Of a DNA stretch of 64,000 nucleotides, positions 8,841-17,439 are shown in pieces. This stretch comes from Photobacterium rosenbergii (GTDB lineage Bacteria; Pseudomonadota; Gammaproteobacteria; Enterobacterales; Vibrionaceae), in contig NZ_PYMB01000001.1 in the NCBI RefSeq assembly GCF_003026455.1, positions 186,001 to 250,000 on the forward strand, given 5' to 3'. Both the position numbers and the translations under genes were made by a program. Below the pieces are notes generated by a model. It worked only from the letters and a program-made list of their open reading frames with translations, was not told the origin of the DNA and did not search any database. Within the stretch, counting starts at the first letter, position 1. The number at the start of each line of letters is the position of its first letter.

Positions 8841-11270
8841 TTATGCTTTTTTCAGCAGTTGCACGTCGACTAGGTTGGTGTGTTGCGGGTTACCTTTGGC
8901 CAGCGGGCTAGGACGCTGGGTAGTTAGCACGTTAATGCTACCGCCGTGGTCAACACCTTTCTTATCCGGTGCGTACCAAGCACCTTCACCTAGGGCAACA
9001 ACACCTGGCATCATGCGAGGAGTGACTTTGGCAGTAAGGTGAATTTCACCGTGCTCGTTGAAGATACGGATTTGGTCATCATTTTTGATGCCACGCTGAT
9101 CTGCATCCATTGGGCTCATCCACATTTGTTGTGGTGCTGCTTCTTTAAGCTGCTCAACGTTACCGTAAGTCGAGTGGGTACGAGACTTGTAGTGGAAACC
9201 TGTTAGCTGTAGCGGGTAGTCCTTACGCTTCGGATCGTCCCAACCGTTGAAGGTTGAAGCGTATACCGGAAGCGGGTGGATCACATCGCCTTCAGGTAGT
9301 TCCCATTCAGCCGCAATGTCGGCAAGACGCTCAGAGTAGATCTCGATTTTGCCCGATGGCGTTGCCAATGGGTTGTTTTCAGGATCTTTACGGAAGTCTT
9401 CATGGGCAATGAAGTGCTCGGCTTTACGCTTGTAGATACCTTGCTCACGCATAGCATCAAAGCTTGGCAGAGTTGGGTCAATCTCACGTGTCTGTGCGTA
9501 TAGGTGGCGTAGCCAACCTTCCTGGTCACGACCTTCAGTGAACTCTTTTTCAATACCAAGGCGCTTGGCAAGTTCAGTACAAATATCGTAAATGCTGCGA
9601 GCTTCAAATACCGGCTCAATTGCCTGGCTAGCGAAGATGAAGTAAGGCATGTTTGCAGCTGCACCATCCATACAGAAATCTGATTGCTCAGAAGTTGTTA
9701 GGTCTGGCAGAACAATATCGGCGTACTTAGCAGATGAAGTCATGTGGTTATCAACCACGACGATCATTTCACACGCTTTGTCATCTTGTAGGATGTCGTG
9801 AGTACGGTTGATGTCTGAGTGCTGGTTGATCAGGCAGTTGCCCGCATAGTTCCAGATGAACTTAATTGGCACGTCTAGCTTGTCTTTACCACGAACACCG
9901 TCAGCTTTCGCAGTCATTTCAGTTGCACGGGTAATGGCATCTGTCCATAGGAACATAGAGATAGCGGTTTTCACCGGGTTCTCTGGGATAGGGAAGCGAA
10001 CAAATGGAATTGCCTGGTTACCTTCACGAGAACCAGTACCACCACCGCTTACACCGACGTTACCGGTTAGGATTGCCAGCATCGCAATTGAACGAGCCGC
10101 CAACTCACCGTTAGCGTGACGTTGTGGGCCCCAGCCCTGGAAGATGGCACATGGCTTGGCTGCGCCAATTTCGCGAGCAAGCTTGATGATGATATCAGCT
10201 GGAATACCTGTAATATCAGCCGCCCAAGCTGGTGTCTTCTCAGTTTGGTCTTCACCACGGCCAAGAATGTATGACTTGTAGTCAGATTTAGCAGGCGCAG
10301 AAGCAGGTAGCGTCTTCTCGTCGTAACCGACACAGTATTTGTCTAGGAAAGGCTGATCAACCAAGTTCTCGCTGATCATCACGTGTGCCATACCAGCTAC
10401 AAGTGCCGCATCCGTACCCGGGCGGATTGGGATCCACTGGTCTTCACGACCACTAGCGGTATCTGTGTAGCGAGGATCGATAACGATCATCTTGGCGTTA
10501 GAGCGAGCTTTACCTTCCATCAAGTGGTGGATCTGGCCACCGCCTGACATACGGGTTTCAGCAGGGTTGTTACCGAACTGAACGATCAGCTTAGTGTTTT
10601 CAACATCTGAGAATGAGTTGTTGGCACCGTTACCATAGGTATAAGGCATACCTGCAGCAATCTGCGCAGTTGAGTAGTCACCGTAATGGTTCAGGTAACC
10701 GCCACTCAGGTTCATCAGGCGAGCAATCAGAGTTGCGCCCGGTGGCCATGATTTAGTGACTGTACCGCCTAGGGTACCCGTACCGTAGTTCAGGTATACC
10801 GCTTCGCTACCGTAGTCTTTACGGATACGGTTGAGGTTGTTGGTGATCTCATCGAAGGCTTCATCCCAGCTGATACGCTTGAATTTACCTTCACCACGCT
10901 TACCGACACGCTTCATTGGGTATTTCAAGCGGTCTGGGTTGTAAACACGACGGCGCATAGAACGGCCTCGTAGGCAGGCGCGGATCTGGTGATTGCCGTA
11001 TTGGTCATCACCGGTGTTATCGGTCTCAACCCATTTGATTTCACCGTCTGAAACGTGCATGCGTAGCGGACAGCGGCTACCACAGTTAACGGTACACGCA
11101 CTCCACACGACTTTTTCGTCAGTTGTTGTAGCGGCTTCGACTTTACTTGATTTAAATGGCAGGGAAACACTGCCTGCAACTGCAGCTAATCCACCTAACG
11201 CTGAGCTTGACTTAACAAAGTCCCGGCGGGTGAATTTAGGTGCCAATAGCTTTTTGAGTTGTGATTTCAT
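8841..11270 (-). CDS. dmsA: DMSO reductase catalytic molybdopterin subunit, copy 2
   Basis: An 809-residue catalytic subunit. I start it at 11270 (MKSQLKKLL), which lines up with copy 1 and leads directly into the Tat motif TRRDFVK; the frame stays open for 34 codons upstream but that part is Arg-rich and falls in the promoter region. It keeps the four N-terminal Fe-S cysteines, the Ser of HYGDYSTAQ that should bind molybdenum, and the C-terminal TTQRPSPLAKGNP. The loop after that Ser is two residues shorter than in copy 1 (YTYGNGANNS against YTYGGWASNNS), and the 240-610 region holds most of the differences, so substrate preference may differ. Confidence 0.94.
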   Translation of the reverse strand: MKSQLKKLLAPKFTRRDFVKSSSALGGLAAVAGSVSLPFKSSKVEAATTTDEKVVWSACTVNCGSRCPLRMHVSDGEIKWVETDNTGDDQYGNHQIRACLRGRSMRRRVYNPDRLKYPMKRVGKRGEGKFKRISWDEAFDEITNNLNRIRKDYGSEAVYLNYGTGTLGGTVTKSWPPGATLIARLMNLSGGYLNHYGDYSTAQIAAGMPYTYGNGANNSFSDVENTKLIVQFGNNPAETRMSGGGQIHHLMEGKARSNAKMIVIDPRYTDTASGREDQWIPIRPGTDAALVAGMAHVMISENLVDQPFLDKYCVGYDEKTLPASAPAKSDYKSYILGRGEDQTEKTPAWAADITGIPADIIIKLAREIGAAKPCAIFQGWGPQRHANGELAARSIAMLAILTGNVGVSGGGTGSREGNQAIPFVRFPIPENPVKTAISMFLWTDAITRATEMTAKADGVRGKDKLDVPIKFIWNYAGNCLINQHSDINRTHDILQDDKACEMIVVVDNHMTSSAKYADIVLPDLTTSEQSDFCMDGAAANMPYFIFASQAIEPVFEARSIYDICTELAKRLGIEKEFTEGRDQEGWLRHLYAQTREIDPTLPSFDAMREQGIYKRKAEHFIAHEDFRKDPENNPLATPSGKIEIYSERLADIAAEWELPEGDVIHPLPVYASTFNGWDDPKRKDYPLQLTGFHYKSRTHSTYGNVEQLKEAAPQQMWMSPMDADQRGIKNDDQIRIFNEHGEIHLTAKVTPRMMPGVVALGEGAWYAPDKKGVDHGGSINVLTTQRPSPLAKGNPQHTNLVDVQLLKKA

Positions 11271-11358
11271 GACACGACATTCTCGGTATTGACTAACAGT
11301 CCTACACTTAGTGGGTAGGTTTCTGACACGCATTTTCCGTCTATGAGAACGTTTAACT

Positions 11359-11372
11359 TTGCCGTCGATCAA
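11359..11372. promoter_or_regulatory. Candidate FNR site upstream of dmsA2
   Basis: TTGCC-GTCG-ATCAA has one perfect FNR half-site and one weak one. It starts 89 bases upstream of the dmsA2 start codon, exactly matching the site position in operon 1. The match alone is modest; the shared position is what supports it. Confidence 0.45.
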
Positions 11373-11465
11373 TAAATCACGGGGAATTATTTTGAATATT
11401 TATGTATCTGTAACAATGTGAATGTGGGGATTAATGCGTGTAACAGGATATTTCAAGATTGAGGG

Positions 11466-11496
11466 TGTTGATAGTGATTATCATTCACTATCAACA
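11466..11496. promoter_or_regulatory. Perfect 12-bp inverted repeat with Fur-box-like core, between dmsA2 and dmsD
   Basis: Arms TGTTGATAGTGA and TCACTATCAACA flank the 7-base spacer TTATCAT. No T-run follows, so it is not a terminator. Bases 11470-11488 agree with the classic 19-bp Fur box (GATAATGATAATCATTATC) at fifteen positions. The site is about 200 bases from dmsA2 and 170 from dmsD, so it could control either direction. Whether Fur or another dimeric regulator binds it is unknown. Confidence 0.5.
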
Positions 11497-11657
11497 ACTT
11501 AAAGTAGTAAATATTGTCCTAAAGCATGTTTTCCGTGTTAGTTATCGGCTATCGTGCATAGGAAAATGTTAATAAATAACCTAATTTAGCTGTTATTCCA
11601 CTGGCATCATGAAAACTTATTGCATGATATTACATATTTTTGGAGGCGGATGTGACC

Positions 11658-12239
11658 ATGGAGCACATTTCAACAATCGCTCGTATTCTGGGTAGCTTTT
11701 TTTATTATCCACTAACCCACGAAACGAACCGACAAGTCTGTCAGATGATTGCTGATAGTGAAGATCAAGAGGATTCTCCGTTTGCAGAGTTGCTGAAAGC
11801 TGTGGAAGCGGATGGGGCTGATGATCTTGCAATGGACTTCCAGCAGTTATTTGAAGGCTGTGAAGTGATGCCTGCGCCGCCATGGGGTTCTGTATACCTC
11901 GATAAAGAGCAAGTGATCTTTGGCGAAACCACTGTTGCTTACCGTCGCTTCCTTGCTGACAAAGAAATGTCGCTGGATACAGGAATGCGTGAACCGGAAG
12001 ACCAGTTCGGTTTGATGCTAATGGCGATGTCAAAACTGGCAGAAGCCGAAGATAGCGAGGCGATTAAGGCTCTGTTATCTGTTCACTTGCTACCTTGGGC
12101 ACCAAGATATCTCGAGCTAATGCAGAAAAACGCCAACACCCAGTCTTATCAGTTGCTTGGTGCTATGGCAGAGCAATGGTTAGCCTTTATTGCTGAAGAG
12201 CTTGCGGTAACGGCTGTGGAGAAAAAGGTTTATTTCTAA
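11658..12239 (+). CDS. dmsD: TorD/DmsD-family molybdoenzyme chaperone
   Basis: A 193-residue, all-helical cytoplasmic chaperone. DmsD-type proteins bind the Tat signal of DmsA and hold it back until the molybdenum cofactor is inserted. The signature APPWGSVYLDKEQVIFGE around residue 73 matches E. coli DmsD closely. The start is uncertain: GGAGG at 11642-11646 lies 11 bases before ATG 11658 and 5 bases before GTG 11652, and an in-frame TTG at 11640 overlaps it. The gene is divergent from dmsA2 and overlaps the next gene by one base (TAATG). Being the only chaperone of its kind in the window, it may serve all three DmsA proteins. Confidence 0.88.
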   Translation: MEHISTIARILGSFFYYPLTHETNRQVCQMIADSEDQEDSPFAELLKAVEADGADDLAMDFQQLFEGCEVMPAPPWGSVYLDKEQVIFGETTVAYRRFLADKEMSLDTGMREPEDQFGLMLMAMSKLAEAEDSEAIKALLSVHLLPWAPRYLELMQKNANTQSYQLLGAMAEQWLAFIAEELAVTAVEKKVYF

Positions 12240-12790
12240 TGATTGAACGTGACGAACGATATTACAAAGCTTGCATGGAGCATTACACGGTAAGCCGACG
12301 CGGTCTACTTCGTGGCTTATTCTCAGGTGCAAACCGTGTAAAGAAAGAGGCGCAAGCCCCGGCTATCGTTCGCACGGTCCCTCGTCCCCCGGGTGCCATC
12401 GAAGAAGCGTTGTTTCTTCAGGTCTGCCAGTCATGTGATGCCTGTGAAAAGGCATGCCCCCAACAGGTGATTGAGCGCCCGGAAGGGTTACCCCAGCTTA
12501 ACCTTGACTATAATGACTGCAGCCAATGTGGCGAATGCCAAAAAGCGTGTCCTACACAGGCGCTTTCATCTGCAGATAAAGATATCGGTGTGCGACCGGA
12601 TTTCACGACTCGTTGCGCCAACCGGTTGTCAGGCTATTGCGAATTGTGTGCAGAGCAGTGCCCGCATGAGGCGATTTCTATTGAGCATGGACAAGCCCCA
12701 ACTATAAATGCTGAGTCTTGTGATGGGTGTGGTCAGTGCCGCACTGCTTGCTATACCGGCGCTATCACCATGGCTTTTCCCGAAGCCTAA
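12239..12790 (+). CDS. napF: NapF-like 4x[4Fe-4S] ferredoxin
   Basis: A 183-residue cytoplasmic iron-sulfur protein. The start carries VSRRGLLRGLFSGA, the Arg-rich segment typical of NapF. Four cysteine groups follow: CQSCDACEKACP, CSQCGECQKACP, CANRLSGYCELCAEQCP and CDGCGQCRTACY. NapF of E. coli helps mature the periplasmic nitrate reductase NapA. No nap genes are visible here, so this homologue probably serves the DMSO reductases, which is inferred from its start overlapping the dmsD stop by one base. The last group has a Tyr in place of the usual Pro after the fourth Cys. Confidence 0.82.
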   Translation: MIERDERYYKACMEHYTVSRRGLLRGLFSGANRVKKEAQAPAIVRTVPRPPGAIEEALFLQVCQSCDACEKACPQQVIERPEGLPQLNLDYNDCSQCGECQKACPTQALSSADKDIGVRPDFTTRCANRLSGYCELCAEQCPHEAISIEHGQAPTINAESCDGCGQCRTACYTGAITMAFPEA

Positions 12791-12894
12791 AGCTCACTGG
12801 TCAAAGTTAGAAAAATTAAGATAATTTGATTGGCTTCACACGTTCCATGTAAGGTATCAGTTACTACCTAATGGCCTTACAGGGAATGGAGCCA

Positions 12895-14409
12895 ATGTCT
12901 ATCCAATTACACCAAATCAAACTCTATAGCAGCGAGCCGGGTACTCCGAAGCCGGTTATCCGCTTATCTATTCCCAAACTCGACATCCAACAAGATCAGC
13001 ATTGGGCCTTTTTCTGTGCAAGAGGCGATGCGGGTTCAGTGTTTGCCCAACTATTAATCAACGATAGGCATCAATCCAAACCCAGTAATAAGTCTGGGGA
13101 GCAATTGGAATTTGACGGTGAGTTATCAGGTTTGCCTGAAAAAGTCAGCTTGGTCTCTCTTGCTGAACAGCAAGCATTGCTAGAGGAAGAACTGGCGAAG
13201 GATGATACTGATTTTCTCGATAGGTTTGACAAAGGAACAAGTGTCGAAGCATTGGTTCTCGCCTGCTGTCAAAGTCCTGAATATGCTGAAGAGCTTTTTA
13301 CGCTTTTCGATCTTCAGAGCCTGAGAAAAAGTGGGTTTCGAAACCTGTCTACAGGGGAAACTCGCCGTGTCATGTTGGCCAGAGCGTTAGCCGAACAGCC
13401 AGAACTGTTGATCTTGGACGATCCGCTTGCTGGACTGGATATTGCGCATCAAGCACAGCTCATTACTCTGATTGATCAACTTCAAAAAGATGTCCAAATT
13501 ATCCTGATCACATCCCGTGAACAGGCCTTGCCTGACAGTATTTCCCATATCGGTGTTTTCGATGAGGAGAAACTGACAGGAACTTATACCAGAGAAGAAT
13601 GGGAGTTCTTGCCGCTGCTTTCTCACCTGCGGGCCCAATCGTCTGAACGTAGCGAAGCCATGCTGGCGTTGATCCAACAATACCAACATCAAGCCGACAT
13701 GCCAGATCCCCTGGTTGCGATTCGAAATGGCAAAGTTGAATATACCGACAAGCTGATTTTTGATGGGGTGAATTGGCAAATTAATCATCACCAGCACTGG
13801 CAGATCAGAGGACCGAACGGTTGTGGTAAGAGTACATTACTTGGTTTGATCTTTGGCGATCATCCACAGTGCTACAGCAATGATATTGATATCTTTGGTA
13901 TTAAGAGGGGGAGCGGCGAGACGATTTGGCAGATTAAGCAACATATCGGTATGGTATCTTCGGCTCTGCACCTTCAATACCGTGTGTCCTGTTCGGCATT
14001 GGATACCATTATCTCTGGTTTCTATGATTCTATCGGCTTATACCAGCAGCCAAGTATCGACGAGATCAAGCAGGCCAGAGACTGGCTTAAGCTATTGCAT
14101 ATGGAACACCTCGCTACCAAATCTTTCAGGCAGTTGGAATATGGACAGCAAAGGTTACTGCTGGTGGCTAGGGCGTTGATCAAGCGCCCTAAGTTGCTTA
14201 TTCTTGATGAGCCTTATCAGGGGCTAGATTTCCTCAATCGCCAACTGGTGAAAAATGCCCTGGAGATGATTGCCAACAACAACTTGAGCCAACTTTTGTA
14301 CGTCTCCCATCATCCGGAAGATTCCCTCGACAGTATCCATAACTTTGTGGATTTTGTAGGGTGTGCCGAAACAGGGTATAAAACCGTTATTAGCCACAAC
14401 AACCCATAG
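12895..14409 (+). CDS. modF: ModF-like double ABC ATPase
   Basis: A 504-residue protein with two ABC ATPase domains and no membrane spans. It matches E. coli ModF (PhrA) throughout, especially in WQIRGPNGCGKSTLLGL and DHPQCYSNDIDIFG. ModF is linked to molybdate use, but its exact role is not settled. The second domain has an intact P-loop, signature (EYGQQR) and Walker B (LLILDEP). The first has lost its P-loop Lys-Ser/Thr (CARGDAGSV) and has LILDDP, though the signature STGETRR remains. I start at 12895 because AGGGA lies nine bases upstream; 12871 is also possible. It lies 104 bases after the ferredoxin gene, which fits supply of molybdenum to the neighbouring enzymes. Confidence 0.85.
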   Translation: MSIQLHQIKLYSSEPGTPKPVIRLSIPKLDIQQDQHWAFFCARGDAGSVFAQLLINDRHQSKPSNKSGEQLEFDGELSGLPEKVSLVSLAEQQALLEEELAKDDTDFLDRFDKGTSVEALVLACCQSPEYAEELFTLFDLQSLRKSGFRNLSTGETRRVMLARALAEQPELLILDDPLAGLDIAHQAQLITLIDQLQKDVQIILITSREQALPDSISHIGVFDEEKLTGTYTREEWEFLPLLSHLRAQSSERSEAMLALIQQYQHQADMPDPLVAIRNGKVEYTDKLIFDGVNWQINHHQHWQIRGPNGCGKSTLLGLIFGDHPQCYSNDIDIFGIKRGSGETIWQIKQHIGMVSSALHLQYRVSCSALDTIISGFYDSIGLYQQPSIDEIKQARDWLKLLHMEHLATKSFRQLEYGQQRLLLVARALIKRPKLLILDEPYQGLDFLNRQLVKNALEMIANNNLSQLLYVSHHPEDSLDSIHNFVDFVGCAETGYKTVISHNNP

Positions 14410-14431
14410 TCACCGTAAACAAGTGCCTTAG

Positions 14432-15328
14432 TCAGACCGCAGCATTGATTTTGTAGTTGTTGCGGTATTGGCGTGGCGTCATCTGTTTGTAGTCTTTAAA
14501 TTGGCGGTTGAAGTTAACCTGATTGCGGTAACCGACGTTTTCGGCAATAAGGCCAATGGGTTGGCTGGTGGTTTGTAGTAATTCTGCGGCATGGTTCAAG
14601 CGCAGCTTCTTCAAATACTGACTAAAGCTTTCTTTGAAGTGGACGGAAAACAGCCGATGAATGCTGCTCTCGCTGGTATTCATATGCGAAGCGAGATCAG
14701 CCAGAGTGACCGTTTGACTGAAGTGCTCCTCAAGGTACTGGCACACTTTCTCGATTTTCTCTTGGTTGGCTTTCTCTGTAGTGTATTCTTTTTGCGAGCC
14801 ATCAATCTGCTTCTGGGGCGCATAAGAGAGTAGGGTACGGCTGTCTTTATCAGCCAGCAAAGTGCTGAGTACCTGAAGCAGAATACCAAGCTGAGTCATA
14901 GGAGGGTGGCTAGTCACACCTTGCAGCAAAGTCAGTACTTCCTTGCAAGCATTGCCAGAGAACTCGATGCCTTTATCGGCTCGTTTCAGCAATGAGTCGA
15001 GTTTTCTCATCTCTACACAGCTGAACATCATATTGGCAATCCATTCTTTCTTGAACCAAATGATGTGGGTTTCACAAGACTGGTTAGTTTGCGTCTCTGT
15101 AGAGTGGAAGCGGTGGGGCAATCCCGGGCCAATCAGTACCATGTTGTTATCGCCAAACTCCCCTTCGTAATGGCCTATAGAGGCCTTACCGCGAAAGTTG
15201 CGATGGATCACTAGCTCATATTCCTGATGGAAGTGCCAATCATAATGCTTATGTGGCTCTTCTATTTTGCGATATCGCCAAGAATAACCCTGACGCTGCA
15301 TGACTCTTTCGATAGTCGCTTGTTGCAT
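14432..15328 (-). CDS. AraC-family regulator with cupin sensor domain
   Basis: A 298-residue transcription factor. Residues 25-95 form a cupin-like ligand domain (HKHYDWHFHQEYELV, GDNNMVLIGPGLPHRFHS). Residues 190-290 hold two helix-turn-helix motifs (TLADLASHMNTSESSIHRLF and PIGLIAENVGYRNQVNFNRQF) ending in the AraC signature MTPRQYR. The effector is unknown; AraC proteins of this layout usually sense sugars or small acids. It converges on modF and faces away from the 63-residue gene at 15499, so the 170-base gap between those starts may be its target. An inverted repeat GGATAA-N5-TTATCC at 15438-15454 in that gap could be an operator. Confidence 0.85.
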   Translation of the reverse strand: MQQATIERVMQRQGYSWRYRKIEEPHKHYDWHFHQEYELVIHRNFRGKASIGHYEGEFGDNNMVLIGPGLPHRFHSTETQTNQSCETHIIWFKKEWIANMMFSCVEMRKLDSLLKRADKGIEFSGNACKEVLTLLQGVTSHPPMTQLGILLQVLSTLLADKDSRTLLSYAPQKQIDGSQKEYTTEKANQEKIEKVCQYLEEHFSQTVTLADLASHMNTSESSIHRLFSVHFKESFSQYLKKLRLNHAAELLQTTSQPIGLIAENVGYRNQVNFNRQFKDYKQMTPRQYRNNYKINAAV

Positions 15329-15498
15329 TGAACAAAATCCGAGAATTGAGGAAAAGTACCAATCTTTATCAATATAGTACTGGAATTAGCCCTAAAGTGA
15401 ATGCTTTGAAGGGATAGTACCAATAGTTGATAAATTCGGATAAGTCCGTTATCCCCTTAAGCGTATTGTTGAGGCAAGCCATATGAGGAGCTAACACA

Positions 15499-15690
15499 AT
15501 GAACAAGCTTAAAAAAATGATAACAAAACTGATTTTTGAAACCCGTCGAGACTGCTTGGCGAGGGTTGTCTGCGGCTACCAAGCAGAATACTCGTGGCAG
15601 GTGTTGGGCTATCAATCTCAGCGAGAGTTTGAAAAGGATTTGGCGTTGAGCCTATATCGCCAGCGAGCTAAACGCCACCATACTTTATAG
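15499..15690 (+). CDS. Small basic protein of unknown function
   Basis: A 63-residue basic, soluble protein (MNKLKKMITKLIF.. ending RAKRHHTL). I do not recognise a family. It is probably real because AGGAG lies ten bases before the ATG and it begins a transcript divergent from the AraC gene. Its last six bases overlap the end of the opposing lhgO gene. The Arg/Lys content and predicted helices are compatible with a small nucleic-acid- or protein-binding role, but nothing in the sequence proves it. Confidence 0.6.
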   Translation: MNKLKKMITKLIFETRRDCLARVVCGYQAEYSWQVLGYQSQREFEKDLALSLYRQRAKRHHTL

Positions 15691-16893
15691 ATCCAGCACC
15701 TTGTCGCAAATGTATTTTCCGATAGGCATGGCAGAGGTAGCCGCTGGAGAAGGTGCGTTGCAAACATGGAGGCTTCGCGGACTTTCGGCAAACAAGAAGT
15801 CGTGGACAAGAGTACCATCATTGAGCACGGCCTGAGCACGGATCCCTGCAGGGTAGGGCTGCAAATCAGAAGTTGCTAATTGCGGACAGTATTTGTTGAC
15901 TAGCTTCAGGTAGCCCGGCTTCCACCATGAGTTTTTGGTTTCAGCCAAACCTGCCTTAAAATGATTGGCACTGACTTTCCAGAACCCTTTGAAAGTAAGC
16001 ATCTCGACCGTGTCTTTGGCACTGAAGTTAACCTTGCTGTATCCCTCCCGTTTCCAACCTTGCACGGCATTCGGGCCAACGGTCACTGTGCCATCTATCA
16101 TCCGGGTAAGGTGAACGCCGAGGAATGGTAGTTCAGGATCAGGAATAGGGTATATCAAATGGTTTACGATCTGGTTGTGCTGCGGCGCTAAGCGGTAATA
16201 TTCGCCTCGGTAGGGGATGATCTGAAAGTCAGTATCAATGCCCATCATCTTGGTTAGCCGATCTGCCATTAATCCAGCGCAGCAAATTAAGAACCGGCCT
16301 TTTAATTGAAAAGGCTGACCATCACTTCTGCATTGAACAACTACGTTATCTGATGTTTCTTCGAGTGCTTTGACTTCGGTACGCTTAGATATCTCACCGC
16401 CGAGTGTGACGAATAGTTCGGCCATTTTGTTGGTGATTTTTGTGTAATCTACTATGCCGGTAGCTGTCACCAAAATGGCCCCAAGCCCTATGATATTAGG
16501 CTCTTGCTGTTGCAGTTGTTCTTGGTTTAGTAACTCAACCTCAATACCATTTTCCAAGCATCGCTCATAAAGGGCCTGCATTCGCTCTAGTTCGGCAGTA
16601 TTGGTTGCCACTAACAGCTTGCCGCATTGCTCAAAAGGAATTTGGTGCTCTCTGCAAAACGCTTTCGTGGCTTTTTCCCCTGCTTTGCAGAGCGTTGCTT
16701 TCAAGCTTCCCGGCGCATAGTAGACCCCTGCGTGGATAACACCGCTGTTGTGTCCGGTTTGATGCGAAGCCAGCGATGCTTCTTTTTCGATAACTATGGC
16801 CGATGCATCAGGGCGGCGTTGCTGCAGTTGCCAAGCCGTTGATATACCAACGATACCACCACCAACAATGATGTAATCGTAGACCTTATCCAT
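15685..16893 (-). CDS. lhgO: L-2-hydroxyglutarate oxidase/dehydrogenase
   Basis: A 402-residue FAD enzyme of the DAO family. The dinucleotide-binding motif is at residues 6-25 (DYIIVGGGIVGISTAWQL). HQTGHNSGVIHAGVYY (about 44-59) is the hallmark of LhgO/YgaF. It oxidises L-2-hydroxyglutarate to 2-oxoglutarate and passes electrons to the quinone pool, repairing a metabolic by-product or completing glutarate breakdown. In E. coli it follows csiD (glutarate hydroxylase); here no csiD or gab genes are adjacent, which favours the repair role. The length matches the family (about 400). Upstream lies the MITE-like element. Confidence 0.88.
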   Translation of the reverse strand: MDKVYDYIIVGGGIVGISTAWQLQQRRPDASAIVIEKEASLASHQTGHNSGVIHAGVYYAPGSLKATLCKAGEKATKAFCREHQIPFEQCGKLLVATNTAELERMQALYERCLENGIEVELLNQEQLQQQEPNIIGLGAILVTATGIVDYTKITNKMAELFVTLGGEISKRTEVKALEETSDNVVVQCRSDGQPFQLKGRFLICCAGLMADRLTKMMGIDTDFQIIPYRGEYYRLAPQHNQIVNHLIYPIPDPELPFLGVHLTRMIDGTVTVGPNAVQGWKREGYSKVNFSAKDTVEMLTFKGFWKVSANHFKAGLAETKNSWWKPGYLKLVNKYCPQLATSDLQPYPAGIRAQAVLNDGTLVHDFLFAESPRSLHVCNAPSPAATSAMPIGKYICDKVLDL

Positions 16894-17108
16894 TTGAATT
16901 CCTTTTCTATGAAACCTGCGACTGTTCGGACCGCTATATTATTGATGAGTATAGATAAACCTAGGGTCGAAAGCTGCGAGCCTGACCACAGCACACGAAA
17001 TGTAAGAGCAAGCATTTAACACTATGTGAATTGGTGAGTATTTGTTCGATTTTGTATCTGGAAGGCACCTGTCACAGCAAACTTAACTGATTGGATGTAA
17101 AGTAATTA

Positions 17109-17373
17109 TATACCCAAGTTACTTCAAGGTGCTGGATTCAGAGGGTTGTCAGCGCATTCACTTCAAGGCGAAGGTTTGCAGGAATGGCACTCCCTTTCAA
17201 AAAGCTTCAACGCAGGAGTGGATGGGCTGACACCCTCCCAAAGGGCGAGTTTTCTAAGCTCATATACCGCGTTATTGTTTCTTGATTTAGAGCCACTAGA
17301 TCTTCAAAACAATGCCTTGTCTATAAGCTTATAAATTCTCGCTGAACCTGCATCTTGAAGTAGCTTGGGTATA
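17109..17373. mobile_element. MITE-like repeat with about 32-bp terminal inverted repeats
   Basis: The left end reads TATACCCAAGTTACTTCAAG.. and the right end, reversed, reads TATACCCAAGCTACTTCAAG.., and both continue to a shared TTCAG at about base 32. The arms differ at only a few positions. The 265-bp unit carries no convincing gene; a 62-codon frame inside lacks a ribosome-binding site. Ends of this type occur as dispersed short repeats in Vibrio and Photobacterium genomes, which I state from memory. It lies in the 580-base gap between lhgO and the small membrane protein gene. Confidence 0.7.
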
Positions 17374-17439
17374 ATCAAGGTAGAGGCAAAACCGGCAGGA
17401 CGCACCATACTTGTAACGTATTCCAAGTGACAGATGTTC

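Noticed and set aside
11617..12033. 138-codon minus-strand frame over dmsD
   Set aside because: Antisense to dmsD, which has the DmsD signature; composition is not protein-like.
17146..17334. 62-codon frame within the MITE-like element
   Set aside because: No ribosome-binding site and lies wholly inside the repeat; probably chance.
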